64,000 bases of DNA from Stratiformator vulcanicus. GTDB lineage: Bacteria; Planctomycetota; Planctomycetia; Planctomycetales; Planctomycetaceae. Under the pieces are notes generated by a model that saw only the letters and a program-made list of their open reading frames with translations, was not told the origin of the DNA and searched no databases. Positions 35,731 through 48,302 of this stretch are shown piece after piece (position 1 is the stretch's first letter; each line of letters begins with the position of its first letter). A program made the translations under genes and the position numbers. The stretch lies in contig NZ_CP036268.1 in the NCBI RefSeq assembly GCF_007744515.1, positions 2,147,712 through 2,211,711 on the forward strand, written 5' to 3'.

Positions 35731-37404
35731 ATGAGTAATTACCAAATACAAGCTGTCGAGTCGCTGCTCGCGGAGTCGGACGACGCACTGACTGCGCTGC
35801 GTCGATTGGAGCGCGCTGAGCGTCTCGCCGGGAAGCTCGATTCTGATTCGAAGTATCAGGCCGCCGATCTGATTGCCGAAATTGTGGGCGATGAGGCGGG
35901 CAAAGACCGTTCGGACTCGGATGTCGAGCACGCGATTGAAGGCGAACTGGCGATCCGCGATTTGCGACGTTTTGTGGAAGATATGTCTGAGACGGTGAAC
36001 CAGTCGTCTGACGAGGTCGGCGAAGACGTCTTCACGGTCGATGATCTGAGCCGCGAGTTTCAGGTTTCGACAAAGACGATCGATCGTTGGCGCGATCGCG
36101 GGCTCGTCAGCCGGCGGATGAAGGTCGGCGATCGCCGGCGCGTGGCTTTCACACGTTCGTCCGTCGATCGATTCGTCCGAAATCACCCCGACGAGATCGA
36201 ACGAGGCCGAAGGTTCACTCAACTGACCGGGAGCGAGAAGGACGAAATCGTTGACGCGGCCCGAGCCTTGGCCCGCGAGGGTGGGTGCCCGGCTGAGGTG
36301 AGTCGGTCACTCGCCAAGCGATTCAACCGCTCCCCGGAGACAATTCGCTACACGATTCGCCAGCACGACGAGAAGGGGAATGGTCCCGCCGTATTCCCGA
36401 ACGCCTCGTCGAAGCTGACCGACCAGCAGAAGCAGGAGATCGCATCGAAGCACCGGCGCGGGGTTTCGATCGAACGACTGGCGAAGCAATTCTGCCGGAC
36501 GAAGTCGAGTGTTTATCGGATCGTCAACGAGATTCGCGCCGAGCGATTACTCTCGGAGCCGATCGACTACATGGACTCGCCCGAGTTCCACGAGGTCGGC
36601 GCCGATGAGTTGATTCTCGGCGAGCCACCCGACGTGAAGAAGAAAAAGGGTGTCTCGAGAGCGCCTTCCGGGTTGCCTCCGTATCTCGCGAGTCTGTACA
36701 CGATCCCGTTGCTGACTCGGGAGGAGGAGCAGTATTACTTCCGCAAATTGAACTACTTGCGGTACCGGGCGGCCGCTTTGCAGGCCAAGTTGATGGATGA
36801 TGCGCCGAAAGCATCGGAAATGGACGAGTTGGAGCACTTTCTCAACGAAGCGAATGACGTCAAGAATTTCCTGATTCGCAGCAACTTGCGGCTTGTCGTT
36901 TCGATCGCGAAGAAGCAGGTCAGTGCGACCAGCAACTTCTTCGAGATGGTCAGCGACGGGAATATGTCGTTGATTCGAGCGGTTGAGAAGTTTGATTACA
37001 CGAAGGGCAACAAGTTCTCGACCTATGCGACTTGGGCGATCGTCAAGAACTTCTCACGGTCGATTCCGGCCGAGCACAAACGGCTCGACCGTTACCGAAC
37101 CGGCAAAGAGGAAGTCTTTCAAGGTTCGCCGGACGACAATGTCAGCCAGTACCAGCAGGAGCTGCGAAATACGCAGCAGCACGGTTTGGTGATGGACATT
37201 CTCGGGCGTCTCGACGGACGAGAGCGTGACATCATTAAATTTCGGTATGGTCTCGACTATCACGAAGAGCCGCTGACGTTGGAGCAGGTCGGCCATCGCT
37301 TCGGCGTGACCAAGGAGCGGATCCGGCAACTCGAATCGCGTGCGCTGCGGAAACTCCGCAAAATCGCGCAGGACGAACGCCTCGACATTCCCGGAATCGT
37401 CTGA
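35731..37404 (+). CDS. Sigma-70 family factor with N-terminal HTH domains
   Basis: The ATG at 35731 with AAGGA upstream gives 557 residues. The first 310 are unusual: a MerR/excisionase-like HTH at about 101-160 (FTVDDLSREFQVSTKTIDRW), a second HTH-like unit at 165-215 (AEVSRSLAKRFNRSPETIRY) and a third at 229-270 (RGVSIERLAKQFCRTKSSVY). Core sigma follows from 312: region 1.2 GLPPYLASLYTIPLL, region 2 RSNLRLVVSIAKKQV and KFSTYATWAIVKNFSRSIPA, and region 4 LEQVGHRFGVTKERIRQLES. Region 3 is reduced to about 35 residues, and the RTIRIPVH stretch of RpoD is absent. Probably a planctomycete alternative sigma factor. Confidence 0.9.
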   Translation: MSNYQIQAVESLLAESDDALTALRRLERAERLAGKLDSDSKYQAADLIAEIVGDEAGKDRSDSDVEHAIEGELAIRDLRRFVEDMSETVNQSSDEVGEDVFTVDDLSREFQVSTKTIDRWRDRGLVSRRMKVGDRRRVAFTRSSVDRFVRNHPDEIERGRRFTQLTGSEKDEIVDAARALAREGGCPAEVSRSLAKRFNRSPETIRYTIRQHDEKGNGPAVFPNASSKLTDQQKQEIASKHRRGVSIERLAKQFCRTKSSVYRIVNEIRAERLLSEPIDYMDSPEFHEVGADELILGEPPDVKKKKGVSRAPSGLPPYLASLYTIPLLTREEEQYYFRKLNYLRYRAAALQAKLMDDAPKASEMDELEHFLNEANDVKNFLIRSNLRLVVSIAKKQVSATSNFFEMVSDGNMSLIRAVEKFDYTKGNKFSTYATWAIVKNFSRSIPAEHKRLDRYRTGKEEVFQGSPDDNVSQYQQELRNTQQHGLVMDILGRLDGRERDIIKFRYGLDYHEEPLTLEQVGHRFGVTKERIRQLESRALRKLRKIAQDERLDIPGIV

Positions 37405-37635
37405 CTTTTCCGGCCGAGAAGTTTCGCAAGTCGCTACATAAGCCGTTGGGATTGATCACGTCAGATCGATCTCAGCGGCTTTTCTCGATGAATCTCTCCG
37501 CGTGTTGCCGGGGCGGTCGTGTCGTGATCGGTTGGATGGCGGTGAGACCGATGTGAACCGGCTTGGTCCGCTTTGTGTCCGTGACGAGATGCGCGAAATT
37601 GCGACGTATCGACTGTCATACGAACGGCTTCCGGG

Positions 37636-37663
37636 TTGCGTCAGTTTGCACGTTCGCTATAGT
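37636..37663 (+). promoter_or_regulatory. Candidate sigma-70 promoter of the tRNA cluster
   Basis: TTGCGT (37636-37641) and TATAGT (37658-37663) are separated by 16 bp and lie about 28 bp before tRNA-Thr(TGT). That spacing suits a promoter driving the tRNA-tuf transcript. Confidence 0.4.
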
Positions 37664-37691
37664 GTCGAGCCTCCGCCGGAGGACCGAAGCC

Positions 37692-37764
37692 GCTAGCGTA
37701 GCTCAATTGGCAGAGCTCCGGTTTTGTAAACCGGAGGTTGTGGGTTCGAGTCCCACCGCTAGCT
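37692..37764 (+). tRNA. tRNA-Thr (anticodon TGT)
   Basis: Acceptor GCTAGCG pairs with CGCTAGC, discriminator T. The anticodon loop TTTGTAA in stem CCGGT/ACCGG gives TGT. D-arm GCTCAATTGGCAGAGC and T-arm GTGGGTTCGAGTCCCAC are canonical. CCA is not encoded. First of four tRNAs before tuf. Confidence 0.96.
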
Positions 37765-37871
37765 TTCCTGCGATTTTGACCGATGCGGCTGTGGTCGTTC
37801 GGTCAAAGGTTCAATGCAAATTAGAGACGATATTTCACGACTTTGCGGTTTTGAATCGAGGGTCGGAACAC

Positions 37872-37953
37872 GGGGGTGTTCCAGAGCGGTCAAATGGGCC
37901 AGACTGTAAATCTGGTGGCTCAGCCTTCGGAGGTTCGAATCCTCCCACCCCCA
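37872..37953 (+). tRNA. tRNA-Tyr (anticodon GTA)
   Basis: Acceptor GGGGGTG pairs with CACCCCC, discriminator A. The anticodon stem CCAGA/TCTGG encloses CTGTAAA, anticodon GTA. The long variable arm (TGGCTCAGCCTTC region) is typical of bacterial tyrosine tRNA. T-arm GAGGTTCGAATCCTC. CCA is not encoded. Confidence 0.95.
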
Positions 37954-38089
37954 CTCGAAGATTGAGAGTTGATTGCCGAGAGTCGAGAGAAATGCCTTGG
38001 ATTGTCCGAGTCTTTTTTCGGCAGCGATAATTATCGAGACAGTCCGTCACGAGTTTCGTGCGGCAGCACGGATCATCGGGCGAACGCCC

Positions 38090-38160
38090 GCGGGTGTAGC
38101 TCAATGGTAGAGCCCCAGCCTTCCAAGCTGGTTGTGAGGGTTCGATTCCCTTCACCCGCT
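38090..38160 (+). tRNA. tRNA-Gly (anticodon TCC)
   Basis: Acceptor GCGGGTG pairs with CACCCGC, discriminator T. The anticodon stem CCAGC/GCTGG encloses CTTCCAA, anticodon TCC. D-arm GCTCAATGGTAGAGC and T-arm GAGGGTTCGATTCCCTT are canonical. Confidence 0.95.
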
Positions 38161-38345
38161 TTAGCAGTAGTGACGAGTTGAAGTCGTCCCGCCACCCCGT
38201 GGCGCGGGCGACTTGGATTGCTGAGCAGAAGCGACGTTGGGCAGATGCAGTGGTCGGTGTGGCGGCGGTTCGAAGAAAAAATGGGTCGCGACGCTTTTCG
38301 CGATCGATCGCTTCGGGCATGATGTCGCGCTCGATCGCAATCCGC

Positions 38346-38417
<72 letters not shown>

Positions 38418-38592
38418 TTCGGTAGTCGTGGTCGAATCGGCCAACCGGTCTGCGGGCGGCGAATCGAAGACAAGGCGGGGTAGGATTGGCTTCGGAGGTC
38501 GAAGCACCCTGTCGATATATCGAGATTTCCCCCGGCCTTCCATCGAAGTTGCCGGCTGACCGCAGTGAAGATGAAGAGCGAGAAGGGTAATT

Positions 38593-39789
38593 ATGGCTAA
38601 GGAAGTCTTTGAGCGGAAAAAGCCGCACGTTAACGTCGGCACCATCGGACACATCGACCACGGCAAGAGTACGCTCACCGCGGCAATTGTGATGGTGCAA
38701 TCCAAAAAAGGGCTTGCGCCCGCGATTTCGTACGCGGACATCACCAAGGGTGGTACCGTGCGTGACGAAACCAAGACCGTCACGATCGCCGTCAGTCACG
38801 TCGAGTATGAGTCGGAAACCCGGCACTACGCTCACATCGACTGTCCGGGACACGCCGACTATGTCAAGAACATGATCACCGGGGCCGCCCAGATGGACGG
38901 GGCCATCCTCGTCGTTGCGGCCGACAGCGGCCCGATGCCGCAGACTCGCGAGCACATTCTGCTCGCCCGTCAGGTCAACGTCCCGGCCCTCGTGGTCTTC
39001 ATGAACAAGGTCGATCTTGTCGACGATGAAGAACTGCTCGAATTGGTCGAGATGGAAGTTCGCGAGCTCCTCGACAAATACGGGTTCCCGGGCGACGACG
39101 TTCCGCTGACGCGCGGCAACGCCAAGGCGGCACTCGAAACACCGGAAGATGAATCGGCCAACGCCTGCATCCAGGAGCTGCTCGACTCGCTCGATGCGTA
39201 CATTCCGGAGCCGGAGCGTGACACCGACAAGCCTTTCCTGATGGCGATCGAAGACGTCTTCTCGATCGAAGGTCGCGGTACCGTCGTGACCGGCCGAATC
39301 GAGACCGGCGTCGTCAAAGTCGGCGAAAAAGTCGCGATCATCGGTCTGCGAGACACCCAGGAAACGACTGTCACCGGGGTGGAAGCGTTTCGGAAGACGA
39401 TGGATCAGGGCGAAGCCGGCGATAACGTCGGCGTGCTGCTGCGTGGTACGAGGAAGGACGAAGTGGAGCGCGGTCAGGTTCTGGCTGCTCCCAAGACGAT
39501 CACGCCGCATACCAAGTTTACCGGCGAAATTTACTGTCTCAGCAAGGAAGAGGGCGGTCGCAAGACCCCGTTCTTCAGCGGTTACAGCCCGCAGTTCTAT
39601 GTTCGAACGACTGACGTGACCGGCGAGGTCAAGTTGCTCGGCGGCGCAGAAATGTGCATGCCCGGCGATAACGTCGAAATCGAAGTGGAAATGCAAAAGC
39701 CCGTCGCGTTGACGGACGGCAGCCGCTTCGCAATTCGCGAAGGTGGCCGGACCGTCGGTTCGGGCGTCGTGACTAAGATTCTCGAGTAG
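38593..39789 (+). CDS. tuf: Translation elongation factor Tu
   Basis: EF-Tu delivers aminoacyl-tRNA to the ribosome as a GTP complex. The 398 residues include [17 protein letters not shown] (G1, about residue 18), [17 protein letters not shown] (switch I region, in which the usual RGITI is replaced by GGTVRDE), [20 protein letters not shown] (G3) and [20 protein letters not shown] (G4). The switch I departure is worth noting. The start has GAGAAGGG upstream. A terminator-like hairpin follows at 39812-39841, before rpmG. Confidence 0.97.
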   Translation: MAKEVFERKKPHVNVGTIGHIDHGKSTLTAAIVMVQSKKGLAPAISYADITKGGTVRDETKTVTIAVSHVEYESETRHYAHIDCPGHADYVKNMITGAAQMDGAILVVAADSGPMPQTREHILLARQVNVPALVVFMNKVDLVDDEELLELVEMEVRELLDKYGFPGDDVPLTRGNAKAALETPEDESANACIQELLDSLDAYIPEPERDTDKPFLMAIEDVFSIEGRGTVVTGRIETGVVKVGEKVAIIGLRDTQETTVTGVEAFRKTMDQGEAGDNVGVLLRGTRKDEVERGQVLAAPKTITPHTKFTGEIYCLSKEEGGRKTPFFSGYSPQFYVRTTDVTGEVKLLGGAEMCMPGDNVEIEVEMQKPVALTDGSRFAIREGGRTVGSGVVTKILE

Positions 39790-39811
39790 AATTCGTTGTG
39801 GAATTGAACCG

Positions 39812-39841
39812 AGGCCCGTTCCGGTGAACCGGGGCGGGCCT
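39812..39841 (+). terminator. Terminator-like hairpin after tuf
   Basis: AGGCCCG (39812-39818) pairs with CGGGCCT (39835-39841), with an inner CCGG/CCGG pairing. Only TT then CGG follows, so termination may be partial and rpmG could still be read through. Confidence 0.5.
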
Positions 39842-39889
39842 TTCGGTATCTTTATTGAGCCCAGTGGTACACAGAGTCGGATTGAAGCG

Positions 39890-40045
39890 ATGGCCCGAGA
39901 ATACGTCTGGTTGCAATGCACTGAGAGCAACCATTTGAATTACCGCGTCGAAAAGGAAATGCGCGGGACCGAGCGGCTGGAGCTAAAGAAATACTGCAAG
40001 TTCTGCCGCAAGCACGTTCCGCACAAAGAGTCACGGAAGAAGTAG
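39890..40045 (+). CDS. rpmG: 50S ribosomal protein L33
   Basis: The ATG at 39890 gives 51 residues: MAREYVWLQCTESNHLNYRV then GTERLELKKYCKFCRKHVPH. The second zinc pair CKFC is present, but the first is CTES, with the second Cys replaced by Ser, so zinc binding may be incomplete. The gene sits between tuf and tRNA-Trp, a common place for rpmG ahead of secE. The stop codon forms part of a heptamer array. Confidence 0.93.
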   Translation: MAREYVWLQCTESNHLNYRVEKEMRGTERLELKKYCKFCRKHVPHKESRKK

Positions 40046-40125
40046 CGGTTAGCGGTTAGCGGTTAGCGGTTAGCGGTTAGCGGTTAGCGAAGCTAATGGC
40101 TGATCGCTGAGAGCTAATTGCTCGT
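40044..40125. repeat. AGCGGTT heptamer array with inverted GCT arm
   Basis: Six exact copies of AGCGGTT run from 40044 to 40085, the first sharing the TAG stop of rpmG, followed by a partial copy. Directly after come GCTAATG, GCTGATC, GCTGAGA, GCTAATT, GCTCGTT (from about 40092). The complement of AGCGGTT is AACCGCT, i.e. GCTAACC when read in phase, so the second block is inverted relative to the first. Confidence 0.75.
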
Positions 40126-40128
40126 TAG

Positions 40129-40201
<73 letters not shown>

Positions 40202-40262
40202 TTTTTCATCAGGATGCGCGAAGTCGGCTTGCGATGCCGACGCTAAGGGATTTGAGGCCGAA

Positions 40263-40700
40263 ATGGCGAAAGCGAAAGCGGTTGGATCAATCTGGTCCGC
40301 ACTTCTATCCGCCAATCTTTATAAGCGGAATCAGGGCCGGCTTGTCCGTCAGGTGACGGTGCTCTCGTTGTGCGCCGTGATATTCATCGGGTGTTACATC
40401 CTGAGTCAGGGGCCTTTGGCCGATCGATTCGACGAGACTTGGATCAGCGTCGGGATTCCGACACTGCTTGCGGTGGTCGGGGCCTGGATTGCGTTTCGGG
40501 TGGTCAACTATCCGAAGTTCGCCGACTTTCTCGTGTCGGTCGAAGCCGAGATGGACAAGGTCAGTTGGCCGTCACGGGCCGAACTCTACCGGTCCACAAT
40601 CGTCGTCATTGCCGTGATGTTTCTGCTCGCGGGGATGTTATTCCTGTACGACACGATTTGGCTCTGGCTATTCCGTGCCATCAACGTGGTCAAGTTTTGA
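40263..40700 (+). CDS. secE: Preprotein translocase subunit SecE
   Basis: SecE is the small essential subunit of the SecYEG channel. The 145-residue protein is longer than the one-helix form: hydrophobic segments VTVLSLCAVIFIGCYIL and GIPTLLAVVGAWIAFRVV precede the conserved core SVEAEMDKVSWPSRAELYRS and the last helix IVVIAVMFLLAGMLFLYD. The EMDKVSWPS stretch is the family signature. It sits between tRNA-Trp and nusG. Confidence 0.93.
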   Translation: MAKAKAVGSIWSALLSANLYKRNQGRLVRQVTVLSLCAVIFIGCYILSQGPLADRFDETWISVGIPTLLAVVGAWIAFRVVNYPKFADFLVSVEAEMDKVSWPSRAELYRSTIVVIAVMFLLAGMLFLYDTIWLWLFRAINVVKF

Positions 40701-40932
40701 CCGACTGCTGACATCGCACGTATGGCGCTTATTTCGCGGTCGACGGGCGAATTGCGTCGAGGTATTCGGTACGGGTTTTCGGTTGCGAGCCGTATTTCCG
40801 TCGATCCGGTACAATTCGGCAGTCCCGGTCGGTTGAATTTCGAACGACTTTCGGCCAGCATGTCGAACTTTCCCCGCTCCGCACTGCGGAGGCGGTCTTG
40901 GCCGACCTTTTGCTGCCGGCGAAAAGATTCTG

Positions 40933-41592
40933 ATGGATGAGACTCCAGACTCCGGAACGACCGACGAAGCTGCCGCCTTGCAAACCGAGGATGTGCAGAC
41001 CGAGGTCGAACAATCCTCTGACTCCAGCGAGCCTTCCGGTTCGCCCGAGTCGGAAATGCAGTGGTACGTTTTGAAGGTGACCAGCAACCGTGAAAAAACG
41101 GTGAAGCAGGCGCTTGAGAAGCGGATCAAGCGTGAGGGTTTGGAAGAATTTTTCGGGGAGGTACTGATTCCGACTCGAAAGATTGTCGACTCCAAAGGCG
41201 GCAAGAAACGGACGCTCGAGGAAAAAGTTTTCCCGGGCTACATGATGATTCAGATGATCTTGAACGACGACTCTTGGTACCTCGTGCGGGACACCACGGG
41301 CGTCGGAGACTTCACCGGTGCGGTCGGCGAACCGACGCCGATGAGGCCGGAAGAAGTCGACCGAATGCTCGGTCGCAGGCGAGATGAAGAGAGCGGTGAC
41401 GCTGAGCCGACGAAGGTCAAAATTGATTTCTCGGTCGGTGAGATCGTCAAGATTAAAGATGGCCCGTTCGAGAGCTTCGAGGGGACCATCGAAGGGGTCG
41501 ACGACGTTCACGGGAAGGTCGTGGTCCTGATCGAAATTTTCGGGCGTCCTACGGAGACCGAACTCGACTACTGGCAGGTCGAGAAGGTCTGA
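40933..41592 (+). CDS. nusG: Transcription termination/antitermination factor NusG
   Basis: NusG binds RNA polymerase and couples it to Rho or the ribosome. The 219 residues start with an acidic, Ser-rich extension of about 35 residues. The NGN domain follows ([40 protein letters not shown]), then the KOW domain ([35 protein letters not shown]). secE-nusG is the canonical order and rplK follows after 89 bp. Confidence 0.96.
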   Translation: MDETPDSGTTDEAAALQTEDVQTEVEQSSDSSEPSGSPESEMQWYVLKVTSNREKTVKQALEKRIKREGLEEFFGEVLIPTRKIVDSKGGKKRTLEEKVFPGYMMIQMILNDDSWYLVRDTTGVGDFTGAVGEPTPMRPEEVDRMLGRRRDEESGDAEPTKVKIDFSVGEIVKIKDGPFESFEGTIEGVDDVHGKVVVLIEIFGRPTETELDYWQVEKV

Positions 41593-41681
41593 CGAGGCGC
41601 GCTATCTCAACAACGGGACGGCTTCGGCAGGGCTGTCCGGCACAGATGGCGGGACTACTGCCGGTCTATTGAAAGCTGATC

Positions 41682-42107
41682 ATGGCGAAAGAAATTACAG
41701 GGCAGGTCAAAGTGCAGATCCCGGCCGGGCAGGCGACGCCCGCGCCGCCTGTCGGTACCGCGCTCGGTCCGCTGCAGGTCAACATCGGCCAGTTCGTGCA
41801 GCAGTTCAACGAGCGGACGCGGGAGATGTCCGGCACGACCGTGCCGGTCGTCATCACCGTTTATAAAGACAAGTCGTTCACGTTCGAGGTGAAGAGTCCG
41901 CCGGCGGCGGTGCTGCTTAAGCAGGCGGCTTCGATCGCCAAGGGGGCGGCCAATCCTCTTACGGATAAGGTTGGGACCGTCACAGACGCCCAGCTCGAAG
42001 AGATCGCGAAGACGAAGATGAGCGACCTCAATGCCGGGTCGATGGATGCCGCGAAGCGAGTCATCGCGGGGACGGCACGCAGCATGGGGATTCACGTCGT
42101 CGGCTGA
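41682..42107 (+). CDS. rplK: 50S ribosomal protein L11
   Basis: L11 forms the base of the L7/L12 stalk and contacts the GTPase centre. The 141 residues match the family: [60 protein letters not shown], then [20 protein letters not shown] and [12 protein letters not shown]. The start ATG at 41682 gives MAKEITG. First of the rplK-rplA-rplJ-rplL series. Confidence 0.97.
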   Translation: MAKEITGQVKVQIPAGQATPAPPVGTALGPLQVNIGQFVQQFNERTREMSGTTVPVVITVYKDKSFTFEVKSPPAAVLLKQAASIAKGAANPLTDKVGTVTDAQLEEIAKTKMSDLNAGSMDAAKRVIAGTARSMGIHVVG

Positions 42108-42187
42108 GTCGGCGGCAGCTGAGTCGGCGGCAAAGGCGATAGTGGAACTTATTAAGACGCGTCACGGCAGAATCGGGTGTAGAAGAG

Positions 42188-42892
42188 ATGGCGAAGACTT
42201 CCAAGAGAATGAAAAACCTGCGGCAGAAGGCCGAAGAGGTGGGCACCGTCTCCCTCGCCGATGCCGTCTCCGCTCTGCTGGGATTGCAGGGCCAACTTCC
42301 CAAGAACGTTCCGCCGGCGAAGCCTGATCAGGTGGTCGAATTGGCGGTTCGACTCGGGATCGACGCCAAGCAAGATGAGCAACGCGTCCGCGGGGCGATC
42401 GTGCTGCCGCACGGCATCGGCAAGTCGCAGCGGGTCATCGTTTTCGCGCAAGGTGACAACGTTGCGGTCGCTGAGGGGGCAGGGGCGGATAAGGTTGGCG
42501 GCAAGGAATTGGCCGACGAAATTAAGGGCGGTTGGCTCGACTTTGACGTCGCCATTGCCACTCCGGACATGATGGGCGTCGTCGGTCCGCTCGGTCGCGT
42601 GCTTGGCCCCCGCGGATTGATGCCGTCGCCCCGGGCAGGAACCGTCACGCCGAACGTCGCTGACGCCGTGCGCGAGTACAAGGCGGGTAAGGTCGAATTC
42701 AAAAACGACAAGGGCGGAGTCGTGCATTGCGTCATCGGACGTATGACGTTCGAGCCGGAGCAATTGGTCGGCAATGCCGAAGCCATTCTAAAGCATATCG
42801 AGTCAGCTAAGCCTTCGGCTCAAAAAGGCATCTATATGCGGAGCGTCACCGTGACCGCGACCCAGATGCCGGGGATTTCGGTCGCGCTATAG
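42188..42892 (+). CDS. rplA: 50S ribosomal protein L1
   Basis: L1 binds 23S rRNA at the E-site stalk and can repress its own operon. The 234-residue protein has [20 protein letters not shown], the central [20 protein letters not shown] and [20 protein letters not shown], and the C-terminal [20 protein letters not shown]. It follows rplK after 80 bp and has AGAAGAG before the ATG at 42188. Confidence 0.97.
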   Translation: MAKTSKRMKNLRQKAEEVGTVSLADAVSALLGLQGQLPKNVPPAKPDQVVELAVRLGIDAKQDEQRVRGAIVLPHGIGKSQRVIVFAQGDNVAVAEGAGADKVGGKELADEIKGGWLDFDVAIATPDMMGVVGPLGRVLGPRGLMPSPRAGTVTPNVADAVREYKAGKVEFKNDKGGVVHCVIGRMTFEPEQLVGNAEAILKHIESAKPSAQKGIYMRSVTVTATQMPGISVAL

Positions 42893-42989
42893 GCGGCCTG
42901 TTTCATGGTAATAAATATTCCTTCGCAAAATTGAGCTTGGGGCGGGTCGACCGAACCGGTTCTGTTCGACCAGCCTCTCGGAGAGAATG

Positions 42990-43529
42990 ATGAGTAAAGT
43001 CATCAAAGGCATGATAATCGAGGATATCGTCGATCGCCTCGACGGCGCGACCGATTTGCTCGTCGTAGACAGTTCCGCCCTCGACGCGAACACGCAGAAT
43101 TCGTGGCGAAGGTCTCTTCAGGAAAAAGAGATCAGCGCCCTTTCGGTGCGGAACACGCTGGCGCGGCGGGCGTTGGAGCGGGTCGGCGTCAGCGGGATTG
43201 ATCCCGTGCTGGAAGGCCCGTCGACGCTCGTGTACGGCGGCCAGGATATTGTCGCCCTCTCGAAAGAGATCACGAAGTGGGCGAAAGATATCGAGAAGCT
43301 GCATATCAAAGGCGGCTCTGTCGAAGGGCAGTCGCTAGACGAAGCCGGCGTCGTGGCTCTGAGCAAGAGCCCGAGCCGGGAAGAAATTCTGTCGAAGATC
43401 TCAGGGCAGATTCTCTCTCCTGGAGCCAACCTCTCGGCGGCGATGCTCGGGATCGGCGGCACTCTGGCAGGTCAAATTAAACAGATTGCAGATAAAGACG
43501 ACGCGGAAGGCGAGGCCGAAACGGCCTGA
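42990..43529 (+). CDS. rplJ: 50S ribosomal protein L10
   Basis: L10 anchors the L7/L12 dimers to the ribosome. I choose the second of two adjacent ATG codons (42990; MSKVIKGMIIEDIVDRLDGA) because the GGAGAG site just upstream then has a better spacing. The family sequence is visible in LSVRNTLARRALERVGVSGI and GPSTLVYGGQDIVALSKEIT. The C-terminal helix (LAGQIKQIADKDDAEGEAET) binds L7/L12. The 97-bp leader could hold an L10-type autoregulatory structure, but I did not resolve one. Confidence 0.94.
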   Translation: MSKVIKGMIIEDIVDRLDGATDLLVVDSSALDANTQNSWRRSLQEKEISALSVRNTLARRALERVGVSGIDPVLEGPSTLVYGGQDIVALSKEITKWAKDIEKLHIKGGSVEGQSLDEAGVVALSKSPSREEILSKISGQILSPGANLSAAMLGIGGTLAGQIKQIADKDDAEGEAETA

Positions 43530-43633
43530 GCCGGCTGCGGCGAGACATTTTCAATCGTCGGGCGTGGGGCTCCGGCGGATGTTTTACTCGAAGGCTTCAC
43601 CCGGAGCCCACTCAACACTAAGGGGAATTGACT

Positions 43634-44050
43634 ATGGCGACTGACGCACCCGTGCAGGAATTCAGCGACGTGACCAAGGAACTCGGCGACAAGATCGTCG
43701 GCCTGACCTTGCTCGAAGCGAAGAATCTTTCGGACTACCTCAAGGAGGTTCATGGCATCGAGCCGGCTGCCGGAGGTGCCGTGATGGCGGTTGCCCCTGG
43801 AACGGGCGATGGCGGCCCCGCTGAAGCGGCCGAAGAAAAGACCGACTTCGATGTCATGCTGACCGACATCGGCGGCGAAAAGATCAAGATGATCAAAGTC
43901 GTTCGCGGTGCGACCGGCCTTGGGCTCAAAGAAGCCAAAGAGCTCGTCGAAAGTGCTCCGAAGGCGATCAAAGAGGGCATTCCGAAAGAAGATGCCGAAA
44001 AGCTCGTCAAGGAAATCGAAGATGCGGGCGGCAAAGCCGAACTCAAATAG
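43634..44050 (+). CDS. rplL: 50S ribosomal protein L7/L12
   Basis: The ATG at 43634 ([20 protein letters not shown]) gives 138 residues; an upstream TTG in frame is ignored. The N-terminal dimerisation domain shows [20 protein letters not shown], an Ala/Gly-rich hinge follows ([20 protein letters not shown]), and the C-terminal factor-binding domain has [20 protein letters not shown] and [20 protein letters not shown]. It recruits translational GTPases. Confidence 0.97.
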   Translation: MATDAPVQEFSDVTKELGDKIVGLTLLEAKNLSDYLKEVHGIEPAAGGAVMAVAPGTGDGGPAEAAEEKTDFDVMLTDIGGEKIKMIKVVRGATGLGLKEAKELVESAPKAIKEGIPKEDAEKLVKEIEDAGGKAELK

Positions 44051-44507
44051 GTTCGGTCTCGCCGATCGGTTATCGCTGTCAACCGAGCGCGACGGGCAAG
44101 GTGCGTGCCATTTTGCCCGTCGCTGCTTGACTTTTCAGTGAAGTCGATCAAAATCGGTTCGGGTAGCGACGGTTCTCCGCGTCTTCGGGTGGGTTTGAGG
44201 TCGATTTGTCGACTCACCGCTGCAGGTTTTGTTTCGGCATCAGCCGGCTAAGATCACTGGGGTTGCTTCTGCAACCCTCGGGGTGGATGGGACATTCTGT
44301 CCGCAATATCTGCAACTGCATTGCCCGCTACATCGCCGATTGCTCTGTTCGAGACACTTGTTCCCGCTCTCCGGCTGGTGCGCTGACTGCTCGTGCAGTC
44401 GGCACCAATAAAATAGGCTCCGTTTTCGCAGCCGGCGAAACGCGTCCGTCGCCTCTTTCGCTCCGAACTCACCGACACCGACGTCGTGCTCATCAGGTAA
44501 ATATCGC
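44051..44507. other. rplL-rpoB spacer
   Basis: The 457 bp between rplL and rpoB are much longer than the other gaps in the operon. Apart from the hairpin at 44091-44121 I see no gene or promoter that I would assert; a plus-strand frame (44206-44595) runs into rpoB out of phase and is not coding-like. Confidence 0.5.
44091..44121 (+). promoter_or_regulatory. Hairpin between rplL and rpoB (possible attenuator)
   Basis: GACGGGCAA (44091-44099) pairs perfectly with TTGCCCGTC (44113-44121) around a 13-base loop; no T run follows directly. Its place, 41 bp after rplL, resembles the partial terminator/attenuator known between rplL and rpoB in E. coli, but that role is inferred. Confidence 0.45.
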
Positions 44508-48227
<3,720 letters not shown>

Positions 48228-48302
48228 TGTGGTTGCCACCGCTTTAAACAGAGTTCCAGCTAGCGCTGACGCAAACACCCTCCCGTTTAAAGGGAATATT
48301 GA

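Noticed and set aside
40783-40815. TTGCGA and TACAAT upstream of nusG
   Set aside because: A 21-bp spacing makes a promoter unlikely, and read-through from secE is simpler.
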